From assembly GCF_006716345.1 (NCBI RefSeq), contig NZ_VFOX01000001.1:310001-374000 (forward strand): 64,000 nucleotides of DNA. Reading direction: 5' to 3'. Position numbers and translations under genes: made by a program. Below are positions 52,834 to 62,157 of the stretch, piece by piece. This stretch comes from Microbacterium saperdae. GTDB lineage: Bacteria > Actinomycetota > Actinomycetes > Actinomycetales > Microbacteriaceae. The first letter of the stretch is position 1; each line of letters opens with the position of its first letter. The notes under the pieces were generated by a model. The model did no database searches. It saw only the letters and a list, made by a program, of their open reading frames with translations, and was not told where the DNA came from.

Positions 52834-54099
52834 TCAGTTCCATAGGGGGTGTCGTGACGCCTGGCGATGGAGTCCGTCGAAGTCGGCGCTGCCGTCGTCG
52901 AGGCGGATCGTGAGGGCGGCCCCTGGCGCCTGCACAGGCATCGTCGCGTTGGTGGTGCAGTCGCGCCAGAGCTGGTTCGTATCGACGTACTGCCGCTCCC
53001 TCCCGTCGCCGAGCGCGAAGGTGAGCAGCCGGCGGACGGGCGCGGGTCGGGAACCCCGGGGGACTCTGCGCCGTTCGAGCAGCTCGTCGTCGACCGTGAT
53101 GCCGAGGCCGGGTCCGGCCGGCACGGTGACATGGCCGCCGCGGATCTGCAGAGGGTCGGTGAGCAGATCATCGCGATAGATGTTCATGGCCGTGATGGCG
53201 GGCAGCCGTGCCGACTCCGCGACCGAGCCCACATGGGAGACCCACGCCGTCGTGATCGCGGTACCGCACATCTGCAGGAAGACGTCCTTGTGGAACGCGG
53301 CGGCCGTGTCGGACTGCGCGAACGCCGCAGCGGGGTCCTGCCCGTTGACGACGAACCCGTCCAGGGTGTCCTGGGCGAGCCAGGTCGGGGCCAGTCCGAT
53401 GTCGAAGTGCTCGACGAGCGGCGTCGAGATCGCGGCCCTGATGCGCGCCTGGCCGGCGGTGTCCGTCCGGTTGAGCGGGCTCTCGAACAGGCCTATCTTC
53501 TCCTCGTGCTGCAGCTCCTGCAGCACGGGGAGCGCCTGGGCGGCGGTGCCCAGCATGGAGTTCCAGTCCACGTCGATGCGGTACTCATCCGGGGTGACCG
53601 AGGAGATCGCCGCGACCTGCTCGCGGATGTCGAACCACGGGCGTCCCTTGATCTTGTGCGACAGATATCCGCCGGCGACCGCGGAGGCGGCCTGCTCGGC
53701 CAACACCTCCGGGGGCATCTTGGTGTTCCACCAGGAGATCGGGCATCGATCGCGAACCACGGGCCGCCCGAAGAGCTCGTTCACGGGGACTCCGAGCGCC
53801 TTGCCGAGCGCGTCGAACAGCGCCATCCGCAGGGGCGTTCCGATTCCGGGCGTGTGCAGCACCTCCAGCGGCGTGCGTCCGATCGCGAAGGCGGCGAACT
53901 CCTCGCTCACCGGCTCGCCGGTGTAGTAGATGAGCGTCTCGCCGTAACCGGTGATCTCCGGATCATCCGTGCGCACCCTCACGACCTCGAGGTACTCCCA
54001 CTCGTGATTGTGCAACTGGGTCCACGGCGCGATGGATGCGACGAAGGGGAGCCGGATGGGGATGGTCTCGACGTCGACGATGCGGGGCTGCATGCGCAC
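52834..54099 (-). CDS. Enolase-superfamily racemase/dehydratase
   Basis: A 421-residue mandelate racemase/MLE-type enzyme. The N-terminal capping domain runs to about residue 125. The KxK motif is Lys149-Lys151 (SHKIKGRPW); Asp176 or Asp178, Glu206 and Glu230 fit metal ligands. The C-terminal extension after residue 345 is longer than usual. It probably dehydrates or epimerises an acid sugar. Start is 54099, with 54093 an alternative ATG. Located between the secreted enzyme and the SDR. Confidence 0.85.
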   Translation of the reverse strand: MRMQPRIVDVETIPIRLPFVASIAPWTQLHNHEWEYLEVVRVRTDDPEITGYGETLIYYTGEPVSEEFAAFAIGRTPLEVLHTPGIGTPLRMALFDALGKALGVPVNELFGRPVVRDRCPISWWNTKMPPEVLAEQAASAVAGGYLSHKIKGRPWFDIREQVAAISSVTPDEYRIDVDWNSMLGTAAQALPVLQELQHEEKIGLFESPLNRTDTAGQARIRAAISTPLVEHFDIGLAPTWLAQDTLDGFVVNGQDPAAAFAQSDTAAAFHKDVFLQMCGTAITTAWVSHVGSVAESARLPAITAMNIYRDDLLTDPLQIRGGHVTVPAGPGLGITVDDELLERRRVPRGSRPAPVRRLLTFALGDGRERQYVDTNQLWRDCTTNATMPVQAPGAALTIRLDDGSADFDGLHRQASRHPLWN

Positions 54100-54124
54100 T
54101 CCTCTCTGTGAATGGGCGGGTCTG

Positions 54125-57100
54125 CTAGGGAGTCGGCGTCTTCACGAACGTGAACCTGTCGACGTGGATGGTCGCGTAGTCGGCCGCGTTCCCCGTCGAT
54201 GCGACGTAGACGTACTCGTCGGCTGTCGGCGAGGGGATGAAGGTGCCCACCTTCACGGTGCGCCACAGCTGGTTCTCCAGTGCGGATCCGGTCACCGACA
54301 CAGGGCTCGTCACGGCGGCTCCGGCCGTTCCGTCGTAGATGCCCAGGGTGAGCGCGGGCGAGGACGGGCGGAAGATCGTCGGATAGTCGTTCGCGTCGTA
54401 CGTGATGTCGTGGGCGAAGCGCACCTTCACGTCTGCGTAGACGTCGTAGGAGGCCCCGGGCTCCAGATCCTGCGCATCCCAGTTCCACCGCACGTTGCGG
54501 GCGGTGACTCCCGTGGCGACGGGCTCGAGGGCGGTCGATCCGTCGCCGGCGCTCGTGTCTGCCGCCTCGGTGGTGGCGGTGCCGGTCACGGTGAAGTCCG
54601 CATCCTCGCCGACGAGATCCGGCGCGGAGGTCGAGAGCTTCACGATGCGTCCTTCTCCCGGAGCGAAGGGGAGGTCGGCGATCACCAGTTGCGAACCGCT
54701 GCGCACGGCGGTCACCGCGGTCCCGCTCGCCGCATCGGACACGGAGCTGATCGGCGCGCCGACGGCGTCGGCATCGATCGTGATGGTCACGTCGGCCGCA
54801 TCCTCGACGTCGTGGTTCACGACGACGAGATAGAGATCGCCGGTCTCATGGTCCACATGCGTGGTGACATCCGCCGAGGCATAGGCGCCGTCACCGCCTC
54901 CGCCTCCGGATGCGGTCGCGATATTGGCCACGCGGGTCATGCTCTGGATGACGGGCCGGAGCTCGGAGAGCTCCGCGAACATCTGCTCGATGATGTCGTA
55001 CCGGGCGGTGTGGTTGCCGTCGGGGTCGATCATGCCGTTCCACGCGTTCGTCGCCTGATACATGAAGTAGTGGAACCCCTTTGCCCCGTGGCCGATCGCC
55101 TCATAGGTCATCGATCGGATCTCGGCATCGCTCGGGTCGCGGTACCACCCCGGCTGTTCGAAGGCCTGCAGGATCGTCCAGAAGGGGGCGGAGCTGGAGA
55201 TGTCCTTCTTGGTCTGGAGGTGGAGGAAGTCGAGCAGCACCTCGTAGTCGATGCCCGGGTATCCGAGATCCGTGTAGTCGCCGGCGGGCTTGCCCCACAG
55301 GGCCCCGTACGGGTCGGAGGTCATCGCCTGCAGCCCGAGCTCGGAGAAGTACTTGTCGGCGCTGTGCACGCCGCTGAGATCGACCATGACGGCGTGATCG
55401 GGGTCGGCGGTCTCCACGAGCTTCTTCAACTTGCCGATGGTCTCCCGCAGCTTGTCGTTCGCGTGAGGAGGTTCGTCGTACAAGAGGTAGCCGCCGAACG
55501 CGCTCTTCGGCTTCAGCTGGTCGACGATCGCCTGCACACGCGCCTGCATCGCGAACTCGTCGCTGTTCATCGGGTCGCTGTAGATGACGTCCCACCAGCG
55601 CGGGTTGACCACGACGGTGAGCCCGTGTTCGGCGGCTTGATCCAGGATCGCCGAGGTGACGGCCGGCCGCGTGACGTCGAAGTTGCTGATGATGACGTCG
55701 TTCGCTCCGGAAGCGGCGATGTCCGCGAATGTCGTGTCGGTGTAGGCCGTGGCATCCGTGACGTTCTTCGGGATGATCGCACCCTCGTACCAGACGCCGA
55801 GCGGGAACTCCTCCTCGGGGTGCAGGTCGGGAGCGGTGGCCAGCGTCACACCTTGGACGGAGCGGAAGCTCACGTCGCGCGTCGTCGAGCCGTAGCTCAC
55901 TCGCGCGGTGTACGTGCCGGCTCCGACCGGCGCGCCCGCACCATCTTCGCCGTCCCAGTAGGCGGAGCCGGCTTCGGTCACCGCGGCGTCGGTGAGGAGC
56001 GTGCGCACCACGTTGTTCGACCCGTCCAGGATGCGCACGGTGGTGGTCTGGGTGCCGGGCACGGAGAACGAGATGGTCGTCCCGTCGTTGATGCCCGCGG
56101 AGCTGCCGGCGCTGATCTGATACGGATAGGCGCTCACCTGTTGCGGCAGGGCGTCGGATGTCGCGGCTCGACTGAGCGTGACCTGATCCACCAGGACCGC
56201 GGGGTACTCGGCGGCGTTGTCGACCTTCGCGAAGAACACGCGGTTGACGTGCGTGGGGTCGAGCTCCACGGAGGAGGGGAGCGCGACTGTCCAGACGAAG
56301 TTGTACTTGGCGTTCTCATCGTCGCGCGGGCTCTCGAACGTGTGCGGAGGGATGAGATGCACCCCGGCGGTCGCGTCGTAGACGCCCATCGTGAACATCT
56401 CGCCCGATGAACCCAGGTAGTCGGTGCGCTCCATCCGGATGGCGGCGGTCACGGTGTACGCGGTGTCGGCATCGATCGCGTCGCCATCCACGTCCGCCTG
56501 CACGTCCCACGACGGCGTGGAGCCGTTCTCGAGGCGGGCGACGCTGCCATCGGCTGCCGTCGGCTCGTGCTGTCGCTGCACCCCGTTGTAGAGGACGAAG
56601 TCGTCATCTTCGATGACATACGGCTTGTACGGGGTGAAGCTGAGGCTGTCCACGGACACCGTGGAGATCTGGGAGGCGTTGTCTCCGCTCGCCACGTAGA
56701 AGGAGATGGTGTTGGCGGAGGCGGTCGGTACGTAGATCCCGATGCTGTACTCCGCCCAGGTGTCGTCGGCGGTGCTCGCGGCGGAGATCGTGCGGTTCGG
56801 CAGCAGATGCTGCCCTGCTGTCCCGTCGTAGGCCCCGACGCTGAACGCGTCACCGGACGGGGAGGCGACGGCGTGCTCCACCTTGACCCGGAACGACACC
56901 TCATACGGCTGATCCGTGACGAGTGCGCTGAAGTCCGCCCGACGGTACTGGATGTTCCAGCCGAGCCCGGTGTTCGCGACGCGGGCCACCGAATCATCGG
57001 ATGCCGTCGTGTCGGTGACGCGTGCCGCGCCGCCGTGGAGCGTGAAGGCGTCGTCCTGCACATCCGCGCTCTCGGCATTCGCGGCCACAGGGGCGACGGT

Positions 57101-57169
57101 GGTCGGGATGCTCAGGATGCCGAGGACGATGCCCGTGACGGCGACGATCGCAAACCAGGAGTGCTTCAT
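54125..57169 (-). CDS. Secreted multi-domain putative glycosidase with three copies of a sugar-binding-like module
   Basis: A 1014-residue exported protein with a signal peptide ending near VAANAESA (about residue 31). Modules 1 (about 36-180) and 2 (about 185-335) and the C-terminal module (about 865-1010) are homologous: each has a D-D/A-F start, a VARV/VARL-like core and a GxYDGTAG or GVYDATAG turn. A FlgD/Ig-like domain (VRILDGSNNVVRTLL) and a TIM-barrel domain (WWDVIYSDP, GYLLYDEPPHAN, AMTSDPYGALW) lie between, followed by a short beta domain. Glu in LLYDEP may be catalytic. The substrate is unknown. It starts 77 bases after the dehydrogenase stop. Confidence 0.75.
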   Translation of the reverse strand: MKHSWFAIVAVTGIVLGILSIPTTVAPVAANAESADVQDDAFTLHGGAARVTDTTASDDSVARVANTGLGWNIQYRRADFSALVTDQPYEVSFRVKVEHAVASPSGDAFSVGAYDGTAGQHLLPNRTISAASTADDTWAEYSIGIYVPTASANTISFYVASGDNASQISTVSVDSLSFTPYKPYVIEDDDFVLYNGVQRQHEPTAADGSVARLENGSTPSWDVQADVDGDAIDADTAYTVTAAIRMERTDYLGSSGEMFTMGVYDATAGVHLIPPHTFESPRDDENAKYNFVWTVALPSSVELDPTHVNRVFFAKVDNAAEYPAVLVDQVTLSRAATSDALPQQVSAYPYQISAGSSAGINDGTTISFSVPGTQTTTVRILDGSNNVVRTLLTDAAVTEAGSAYWDGEDGAGAPVGAGTYTARVSYGSTTRDVSFRSVQGVTLATAPDLHPEEEFPLGVWYEGAIIPKNVTDATAYTDTTFADIAASGANDVIISNFDVTRPAVTSAILDQAAEHGLTVVVNPRWWDVIYSDPMNSDEFAMQARVQAIVDQLKPKSAFGGYLLYDEPPHANDKLRETIGKLKKLVETADPDHAVMVDLSGVHSADKYFSELGLQAMTSDPYGALWGKPAGDYTDLGYPGIDYEVLLDFLHLQTKKDISSSAPFWTILQAFEQPGWYRDPSDAEIRSMTYEAIGHGAKGFHYFMYQATNAWNGMIDPDGNHTARYDIIEQMFAELSELRPVIQSMTRVANIATASGGGGGDGAYASADVTTHVDHETGDLYLVVVNHDVEDAADVTITIDADAVGAPISSVSDAASGTAVTAVRSGSQLVIADLPFAPGEGRIVKLSTSAPDLVGEDADFTVTGTATTEAADTSAGDGSTALEPVATGVTARNVRWNWDAQDLEPGASYDVYADVKVRFAHDITYDANDYPTIFRPSSPALTLGIYDGTAGAAVTSPVSVTGSALENQLWRTVKVGTFIPSPTADEYVYVASTGNAADYATIHVDRFTFVKTPTP

Positions 57170-57246
57170 TCGTTGTTCTCCAGACGGACGAGAGGCGGAT
57201 GACGGATGCCTTGCGAAGAGCTTCAGGGCGGGGATTCTCTCTCGGG

Positions 57247-58272
57247 TCAGCTCCCGAGGCGGACCAGGATCTTGGAGGCGTTGCTGGTTCCGTCCGCGAG
57301 GTCGGCGAAGGCACGGGGCGCGTCGGCGAGGAGGACGGAGTCGTCGATCAGCGGTTCCAGGGCGGCGGCGTTGGCCGCGACCCATTCGGCGGTGCTCCGG
57401 AACTGTGCGGCGGTGTAGCAGAAGCTCCCGATGACCGTGCGCTCCTCCGTGCTCACCCGATAGGCGTCGAGGTCGAGCTGGGGAGAGCCCATGCCGAGCA
57501 GCACGATGCTCGCGCCCACCGCCGAGACCTGGAGAGCCTGAGTGAGCGTCGAGCTCAGCGCGACGGCGTCGATCACGACATCCGGTCGGCGACCCAGCTC
57601 CGCCTCGACCGCCGTGGCGAGGTCGACATCCGCGGGATTCAGCACGGGGAAGCCGAGCTGGGTGACCAAGGTGGCACGTGCCGCGGAGATCTCGGACACG
57701 ACCACTCGAGCGCCCAGGCGGCGAGCTGCGAGAGCGGCGGCCTGCCCGATGGGGCCCCCGCCGATCACGAGGACGGCGCTCGCGGGTCCGACGCCGCCTC
57801 GGGTGGCCGCGCGGAAGCCGACCGCGAGCGGCTCGACGAGCGCCCCGAGGTCGGCGGGCATGTCCGGGGGAAGGACCACGACGTTGCGCGCGGGGACGGC
57901 GATCTGCTCGGCGAAGGCAGCGATGATCAGCGGATCAACGCCGATCACACGACGTCGGGGGCAGAGCTGCTCTCCGGGGTCGAGGCAGACGGCGCATTCG
58001 CCGCAGCTGAGGACGGGGTCGATCGTGACGAGATCGCCGAGGGACAGGTGCTCGTCGGCGTCGGCACCGAGCGCGGCGATGCGGCCGACCGTCTCGTGAC
58101 CCATGATCTGTCCCGGCATGCGCCGGCCGTTCTCGCCCGTGTAGCCGTGCAGGTCGGAGCCGCAGATGCCGGTCGCGATGACCTCGACCAGCACCTCGCC
58201 GGGGCCGGCGATCGGATCGGGACGGTTCTCGACCGTCAGTCGATTCGGGCCGTGGTACACGAGAGCTTTCAC
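57247..58272 (-). CDS. Zinc-dependent medium-chain dehydrogenase (sugar/alcohol)
   Basis: A 341-residue MDR enzyme beginning MKALVYHGPNRLTVE. Catalytic zinc residues lie in TGICGSDLHG and GHETVG, structural cysteines in SCGECAVCLDPGEQLC, and the NAD motif is IGGGPIGQAA. The GTG at 58272 is preferred over an ATG at 58290 because the AAGAAG site is well placed and family proteins start here. Operator B lies 13 bases upstream. Candidate first oxidising step for the released amino sugar; the specificity is inferred. Confidence 0.85.
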   Translation of the reverse strand: MKALVYHGPNRLTVENRPDPIAGPGEVLVEVIATGICGSDLHGYTGENGRRMPGQIMGHETVGRIAALGADADEHLSLGDLVTIDPVLSCGECAVCLDPGEQLCPRRRVIGVDPLIIAAFAEQIAVPARNVVVLPPDMPADLGALVEPLAVGFRAATRGGVGPASAVLVIGGGPIGQAAALAARRLGARVVVSEISAARATLVTQLGFPVLNPADVDLATAVEAELGRRPDVVIDAVALSSTLTQALQVSAVGASIVLLGMGSPQLDLDAYRVSTEERTVIGSFCYTAAQFRSTAEWVAANAAALEPLIDDSVLLADAPRAFADLADGTSNASKILVRLGS

Positions 58273-58284
58273 GAGCACTTCTTC

Positions 58285-58300
58285 TTTCATGTATGTGAAC
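58285..58300. promoter_or_regulatory. IclR-type operator B, TTTCATGTATGTGAAC
   Basis: Inverted TTCA-N6-TGAA just upstream of the dehydrogenase ribosome site. Matches boxes A, C, D and E at TCA-Y-R-TA-N3-GAA. Confidence 0.65.
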
Positions 58301-58385
58301 AGCAAGACAGCTTTATGAACTGCCCGAAGCCTAGCGGCCCGGCGGGCGAAAATGCACGCGTCTCGACGAGATTCCGATGAAATTG

Positions 58386-58401
58386 GTTCACATAGTCGAA
58401 T
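58386..58401. promoter_or_regulatory. IclR-type operator C, GTTCACATAGTCGAAT
   Basis: In the divergent gap between the dehydrogenase and the deacetylase operon. Centre 20 bp from box D, two helical turns, so two dimers could bind one face of the DNA. Confidence 0.6.
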
Positions 58402-58405
58402 CATG

Positions 58406-58421
58406 TTTCATGTAGACGAAG
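58406..58421. promoter_or_regulatory. IclR-type operator D, TTTCATGTAGACGAAG
   Basis: Tandem with box C, 71 bases upstream of the deacetylase start. Same TCA-Y-R-TA-N3-GAA core. Confidence 0.6.
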
Positions 58422-58491
58422 TTCTGCTAGCGTTTCCTCAACTTCGTCGACCGAGACGGATGCCCCATCGCCCCCGTCTCTCTGGAGCCAC

Positions 58492-59631
58492 ATGTCCACG
58501 AACGCCGCGCCGATCCTCATCGAGAACGGTCGCGTCCACGACGCGGAGCGCGGCTGGCGGGATCACGGCAGCGTGCGCATCGCCGACGGTCTCATCGTCG
58601 AGTCGCACGCGGATGCCGACGTCGTCGCGATCGATGCCTCGGGACTCCTCGTGGTTCCCGGCCTCGTCGACCTGCACACGCACATCTTCCGCGGGCAGGA
58701 TGCCGGGGTCGAGCCCGACGAGCTCGGAGCTCGCACGGGTGTGACGACGATGGTCGATGCGGGAAGTGCGGGGGCGCATCTCTTCGCCGCGTTCGAGACC
58801 ACGACCATCATGCCGGCGGCGACGCGTATCGTCGCGTTCCTGAACATCGCCAGTATCGGCATCACGAGCTTCCGGCTGCGGGGTGAGCTGCAGACGCTCG
58901 ACTACTGCGACACGGCGGCAGCGATCGCCGCGGTGGAGCGGCATCGTGAGCACCTCGTCGGGATCAAGGTCCGCGCCTCGGCCGATGTCGGGGCCGACAA
59001 CGCCGTCGAGGCCCTGCGGCGGGCCAGAGAGGTGGCGGACGCGACCTCCCTGCCCTTGATGGTGCACCTCGGCCCCGCGCCGGCGACCGTCGACCAGATC
59101 CTCGATCGGCTGGCGCCCGGCGACATCCTCACCCACTGCTTCACCGGCTTCTCCGGAAACAAGGTGGCCGATACGGCGCCGCGCCCCTCGGTCCGCCGCG
59201 CCCATGAACGCGGAGTCGTCTTCGACGTCGGGCACGGGGGGAGCGGGTTCGACGCGACCGTCGCCCGCACCATGATCGACGCGGGGCTCCTTCCCCACGT
59301 GATCAGCTCCGACGTGCATCACTACTCGATCGACACCATTCCCGGATTGCCCGCGGCGATGTCGAAGATGCTCGCGCTGGGAATGACGCTGGAGTCCGTG
59401 ATCACCGCAGCCACGAGTACGCCGGCAGCAGTCGTCGGGGTGCGGGAACGCGGCGTCGGCTCGCTCGCGCCCGGATCCGTGGCCGATGTCGCGGCATTCC
59501 GACTGGTCGACGGCGATGTCGAGTTCGCCGACGGCCACGGTCATGCCTTCACCGGTACGCAGCAGCTCGTGCCGGCACTCACCATCCGTCGCGGCAGCGT
59601 GGTCTTCCCGGCCGACGCCTCCGGGCACTGA
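58492..59631 (+). CDS. Dihydroorotase-like amidohydrolase/deacetylase
   Basis: A 379-residue metal-dependent amidohydrolase. Metal ligands fit His62 and His64 (DLHTH), the carbamylated Lys159 (VGIKVR), His192, His215 and the Asp in ISSDVHHYS. It groups with 'amidohydrolase/deacetylase' proteins that often neighbour SelA-like PLP enzymes. Removal of the acetyl group of an N-acetylated amino-sugar acid is the likely reaction here. First gene of a tight operon with the DgaE-like and RidA genes; boxes C and D lie upstream. Confidence 0.85.
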   Translation: MSTNAAPILIENGRVHDAERGWRDHGSVRIADGLIVESHADADVVAIDASGLLVVPGLVDLHTHIFRGQDAGVEPDELGARTGVTTMVDAGSAGAHLFAAFETTTIMPAATRIVAFLNIASIGITSFRLRGELQTLDYCDTAAAIAAVERHREHLVGIKVRASADVGADNAVEALRRAREVADATSLPLMVHLGPAPATVDQILDRLAPGDILTHCFTGFSGNKVADTAPRPSVRRAHERGVVFDVGHGGSGFDATVARTMIDAGLLPHVISSDVHHYSIDTIPGLPAAMSKMLALGMTLESVITAATSTPAAVVGVRERGVGSLAPGSVADVAAFRLVDGDVEFADGHGHAFTGTQQLVPALTIRRGSVVFPADASGH

Positions 59632-59642
59632 CAGGAGCATTC

Positions 59643-60857
59643 ATGAGCATCTACGACGATCTCGGCGTCAAGACGGTCATCAACGGGGTCGGGCCGGCGA
59701 CCCGTCTGGGCGGGCTGCCGGTGTCGGAGCCCGTGTGGGCGGCCATGCGCGAGGCGATGAGCGTGACGGTGCGCATCAGCGCGCTGCAGGCAGCAGCGGG
59801 ACGACGACTCTCCTCACTCCTCGGGGTGCCGGCCTGCTATGTCACCTCGGGTGCGGCGGCGGCTCTCACGCTCGGCACCGCCGTCGCCCTCACCGGCTCC
59901 GACAGTGCCAGGGTCGATGCCCTCCCGAACACCACGGGCATGCCGAATCGCGTCATCATCCAGCGGGCGCAGCGCGATCCCTATGACCACGCGGTCACGG
60001 CTGCGGGGGCGGAGCTGGTCGAGATCGGCTATCCGCACACCACGCACACCAGCGAGCTCGAGCGCGCCATCGACGAGCGCACCGCAGCGGTCCTGGTGCG
60101 ACCCGGCGCGCCCGGCAATCTCCTCACCCTGCGCACGATCTCCGAGATCGCGCACGCGCACGGTGTCCCGGTGATCGTCGACGGCGCGCTGCGGGTGCCG
60201 CCGATCGAGCGACTCCAGCAGTTCTTCGCCGATGGCGCAGACCTCGTCGCCGTCAGCGGCGGCAAGAAGTTCCGCGCACCGCAGGCCACCGGCATCCTCT
60301 GCGGGCGCCCCGAGCTGATCGCCGCCGTCGCGCTCCATCATCAGGACATGGATGAGCGTGAGCAGACCTGGATGAGTGGAGAGCATGCCGACTCTCCCGA
60401 GCCCTGGGCGCCGTCGGCGCCGCCGCGGCACGGGATCGGACGCTCGATGAAGGTCGGACGCGAACAGATCGCCGGCCTCGTCACGGCCGTAGACCGTTAC
60501 GTCAACGCGCCGGGCGAGGACGATCGCGCCGGGCTCGCCGAACTCGACATCCTGCAGGAGCAGCTCGGCGCGCAGGCGTCGACCACGGTGACGCGCGGTT
60601 TCGAGGAGTCGCTCGACGTGCCTGTCCTGCACCTCGATCTGAGCCGGACGGGAGTCGACATCGACACCGTGATCCGGGCGCTGGCCACCGGAGACCCCGC
60701 GATCGCGGTCGGGGAGGATCATGCCTGGCGGGGCGTCCTCACGGTGAATCCGCTCGCGCTGCTCCCCGGTGACGGAGCACGGTTCGCGGAGGCCTTCACA
60801 CGGACACTCGATCGCCTCGGCGCCGAGAGTGCGACAGCGGACGGAGCCTCGGCATGA
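59643..60857 (+). CDS. SelA/DgaE-like PLP-dependent ammonia-lyase
   Basis: A 404-residue fold-type I PLP enzyme. The Schiff-base lysine is Lys208 or Lys209 in SGGKKFRAP; Asp180 (VIVDGAL) contacts the cofactor. It resembles selenocysteine-synthase-like proteins such as D-glucosaminate-6-phosphate ammonia-lyase (DgaE), which turn an amino-sugar acid into a 2-keto-3-deoxy acid. Genome context (deacetylase before, RidA after) supports that reaction on D-glucosaminate or an isomer. It overlaps ridA by four bases. Confidence 0.8.
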   Translation: MSIYDDLGVKTVINGVGPATRLGGLPVSEPVWAAMREAMSVTVRISALQAAAGRRLSSLLGVPACYVTSGAAAALTLGTAVALTGSDSARVDALPNTTGMPNRVIIQRAQRDPYDHAVTAAGAELVEIGYPHTTHTSELERAIDERTAAVLVRPGAPGNLLTLRTISEIAHAHGVPVIVDGALRVPPIERLQQFFADGADLVAVSGGKKFRAPQATGILCGRPELIAAVALHHQDMDEREQTWMSGEHADSPEPWAPSAPPRHGIGRSMKVGREQIAGLVTAVDRYVNAPGEDDRAGLAELDILQEQLGAQASTTVTRGFEESLDVPVLHLDLSRTGVDIDTVIRALATGDPAIAVGEDHAWRGVLTVNPLALLPGDGARFAEAFTRTLDRLGAESATADGASA

Positions 60858-61225
60858 CTCGGATCGCCGGTTCCTCCGCCGCGGTCCCGCCCCCGGCCGG
60901 ACCCTACTCGCAGAGCGCCCGCATCGGCTCGTTCGTCGCCAGCTCCGGCCAGGCCGGATTCCTTCCGGACGGCTCGCTGCCCGATGGCGTCGCCGAGCAG
61001 ACGCGCCTCGCCCTCGCGCACGTCCGCGACGCGCTCCGCGCCTCCGGAGCCGGGTTCGAGCACGTGCTGCACATGCGCATCTACCTGACCGACCCGTCGC
61101 AGTTCGCCACGATGAACGAGGTCTACACCGAGTTCCTCGGTGCTCCGTATCCCGCGCGCACCACGGTGTACGTGACGCTCCCCGCGGGCATGCACGTCGA
61201 GATCGACGCGCTCGCCGTCGTGTGA
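60854..61225 (+). CDS. RidA-family enamine/imine deaminase
   Basis: A 123-residue trimeric RidA protein. Conserved elements are PAGPYSQS, the substrate-binding Arg in YPARTTVYV, and Glu in VEIDALAVV. RidA speeds hydrolysis of enamine and imine intermediates released by PLP ammonia-lyases. Its coupling to the DgaE-like gene indicates that the lyase frees such an intermediate. Last gene of the operon. Confidence 0.9.
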   Translation: MTRIAGSSAAVPPPAGPYSQSARIGSFVASSGQAGFLPDGSLPDGVAEQTRLALAHVRDALRASGAGFEHVLHMRIYLTDPSQFATMNEVYTEFLGAPYPARTTVYVTLPAGMHVEIDALAVV

Positions 61226-61228
61226 GCA

Positions 61229-61255
61229 GACGGCGCCGCGAAGAACGGCGCCGTC
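61229..61255. terminator. Bidirectional terminator hairpin
   Basis: The perfect 9-bp arms GACGGCGCC (61229-61237) and GGCGCCGTC (61247-61255) lie between ridA and the convergent IclR gene. Confidence 0.7.
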
Positions 61256-61264
61256 AGCGCGGTC

Positions 61265-62083
61265 TCAGAGCGAGCGGGTCATCCCCGCCGCCGCCGACCG
61301 CAGCGTCAGCAGCACCTCGTCGCGCAGCGCGGCGACGTCGACGACGCGGGCGGACGGGATCGAGCAGCTGATGGCCGCGACGACCCCACCGCTCGAGTTC
61401 AGCACCGGGACGGCGACGCAGTACAGGCCCTCGGTGTACTCTCCGGTGTCTTCCGAGTACCCGCGCTCACGTGCGGTCTCGAGCACCTGCAGGAGCTCGG
61501 GGAGCGAGCTGATCGTCTGGTCCGTGTACTTGCGCATCCGCACCCCGGTGAACCGGCGGATGACCTCCTCCTCCGGCAGGGCGGAGAGCAGCACCTTCCC
61601 GAGGCCGGTGGTGTAGGCGGGCAGTCGCTTCCCGACCTCGGAGAAGAGGCGGAGGGGCTGATCCGAATCCTCCTTCGCGATGTACACGTTCTCGATCCCG
61701 TCGAGGACCGCCATCTGGATCGTCTCGTTGAGCTGGTCCCTTGCCTCCCGGAGGAACACCTTCCCGGCCGCGGCGAGGTGGTCGGGAAGCACGAAGCCGC
61801 GCCCGACCTGCCACGCCCGCACGCCGATCCGATAGACCTTGTCGTCGGGATCCAGGTCGAGATACCCGCGGTACGTCATGACCTGGAGCAGGCCGTGCAG
61901 GCTGCTCTTGGGCAGGCTGAGGGCTTCGCGGATCGCACCGAAGCTCTGCCCGTCCTCGTGCTGGGACAGCAGGTCCAACAGGTCCATCACGCGCTCGGCG
62001 GATTTGATGGAGCTGCCGGTGGGCGGCTGAGCGCTGCTCGACGGGAGAAGAGCGTCTGTCGTGCTGACGTCGGTGTTCGGCAC
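61265..62083 (-). CDS. IclR-family transcriptional regulator
   Basis: A 272-residue regulator. An N-terminal winged helix (SFGAIREALSLPKSSLHGLL) precedes an effector domain ending AVPVLNSSGGVVAAISCSIP. The GTG at 62083 is chosen for its AAGGAGG site; an in-frame start at 62161 would add 26 residues with no homology. It sits downstream of the MBL-like gene. The five TCA-Y-R-TA-N3-GAA boxes at 52005, 58285, 58386, 58406 and 63003 are the best operator set; the ligand would be an amino-sugar derivative. Confidence 0.9.
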   Translation of the reverse strand: MPNTDVSTTDALLPSSSAQPPTGSSIKSAERVMDLLDLLSQHEDGQSFGAIREALSLPKSSLHGLLQVMTYRGYLDLDPDDKVYRIGVRAWQVGRGFVLPDHLAAAGKVFLREARDQLNETIQMAVLDGIENVYIAKEDSDQPLRLFSEVGKRLPAYTTGLGKVLLSALPEEEVIRRFTGVRMRKYTDQTISSLPELLQVLETARERGYSEDTGEYTEGLYCVAVPVLNSSGGVVAAISCSIPSARVVDVAALRDEVLLTLRSAAAGMTRSL

Positions 62084-62157
62084 GGGGCCTCCTTCAGTGC
62101 GGGATTGCGCCGAGGCGCCGGGTCGATGGTCGGCGGGATGCCGGGTGACGGATGGGG

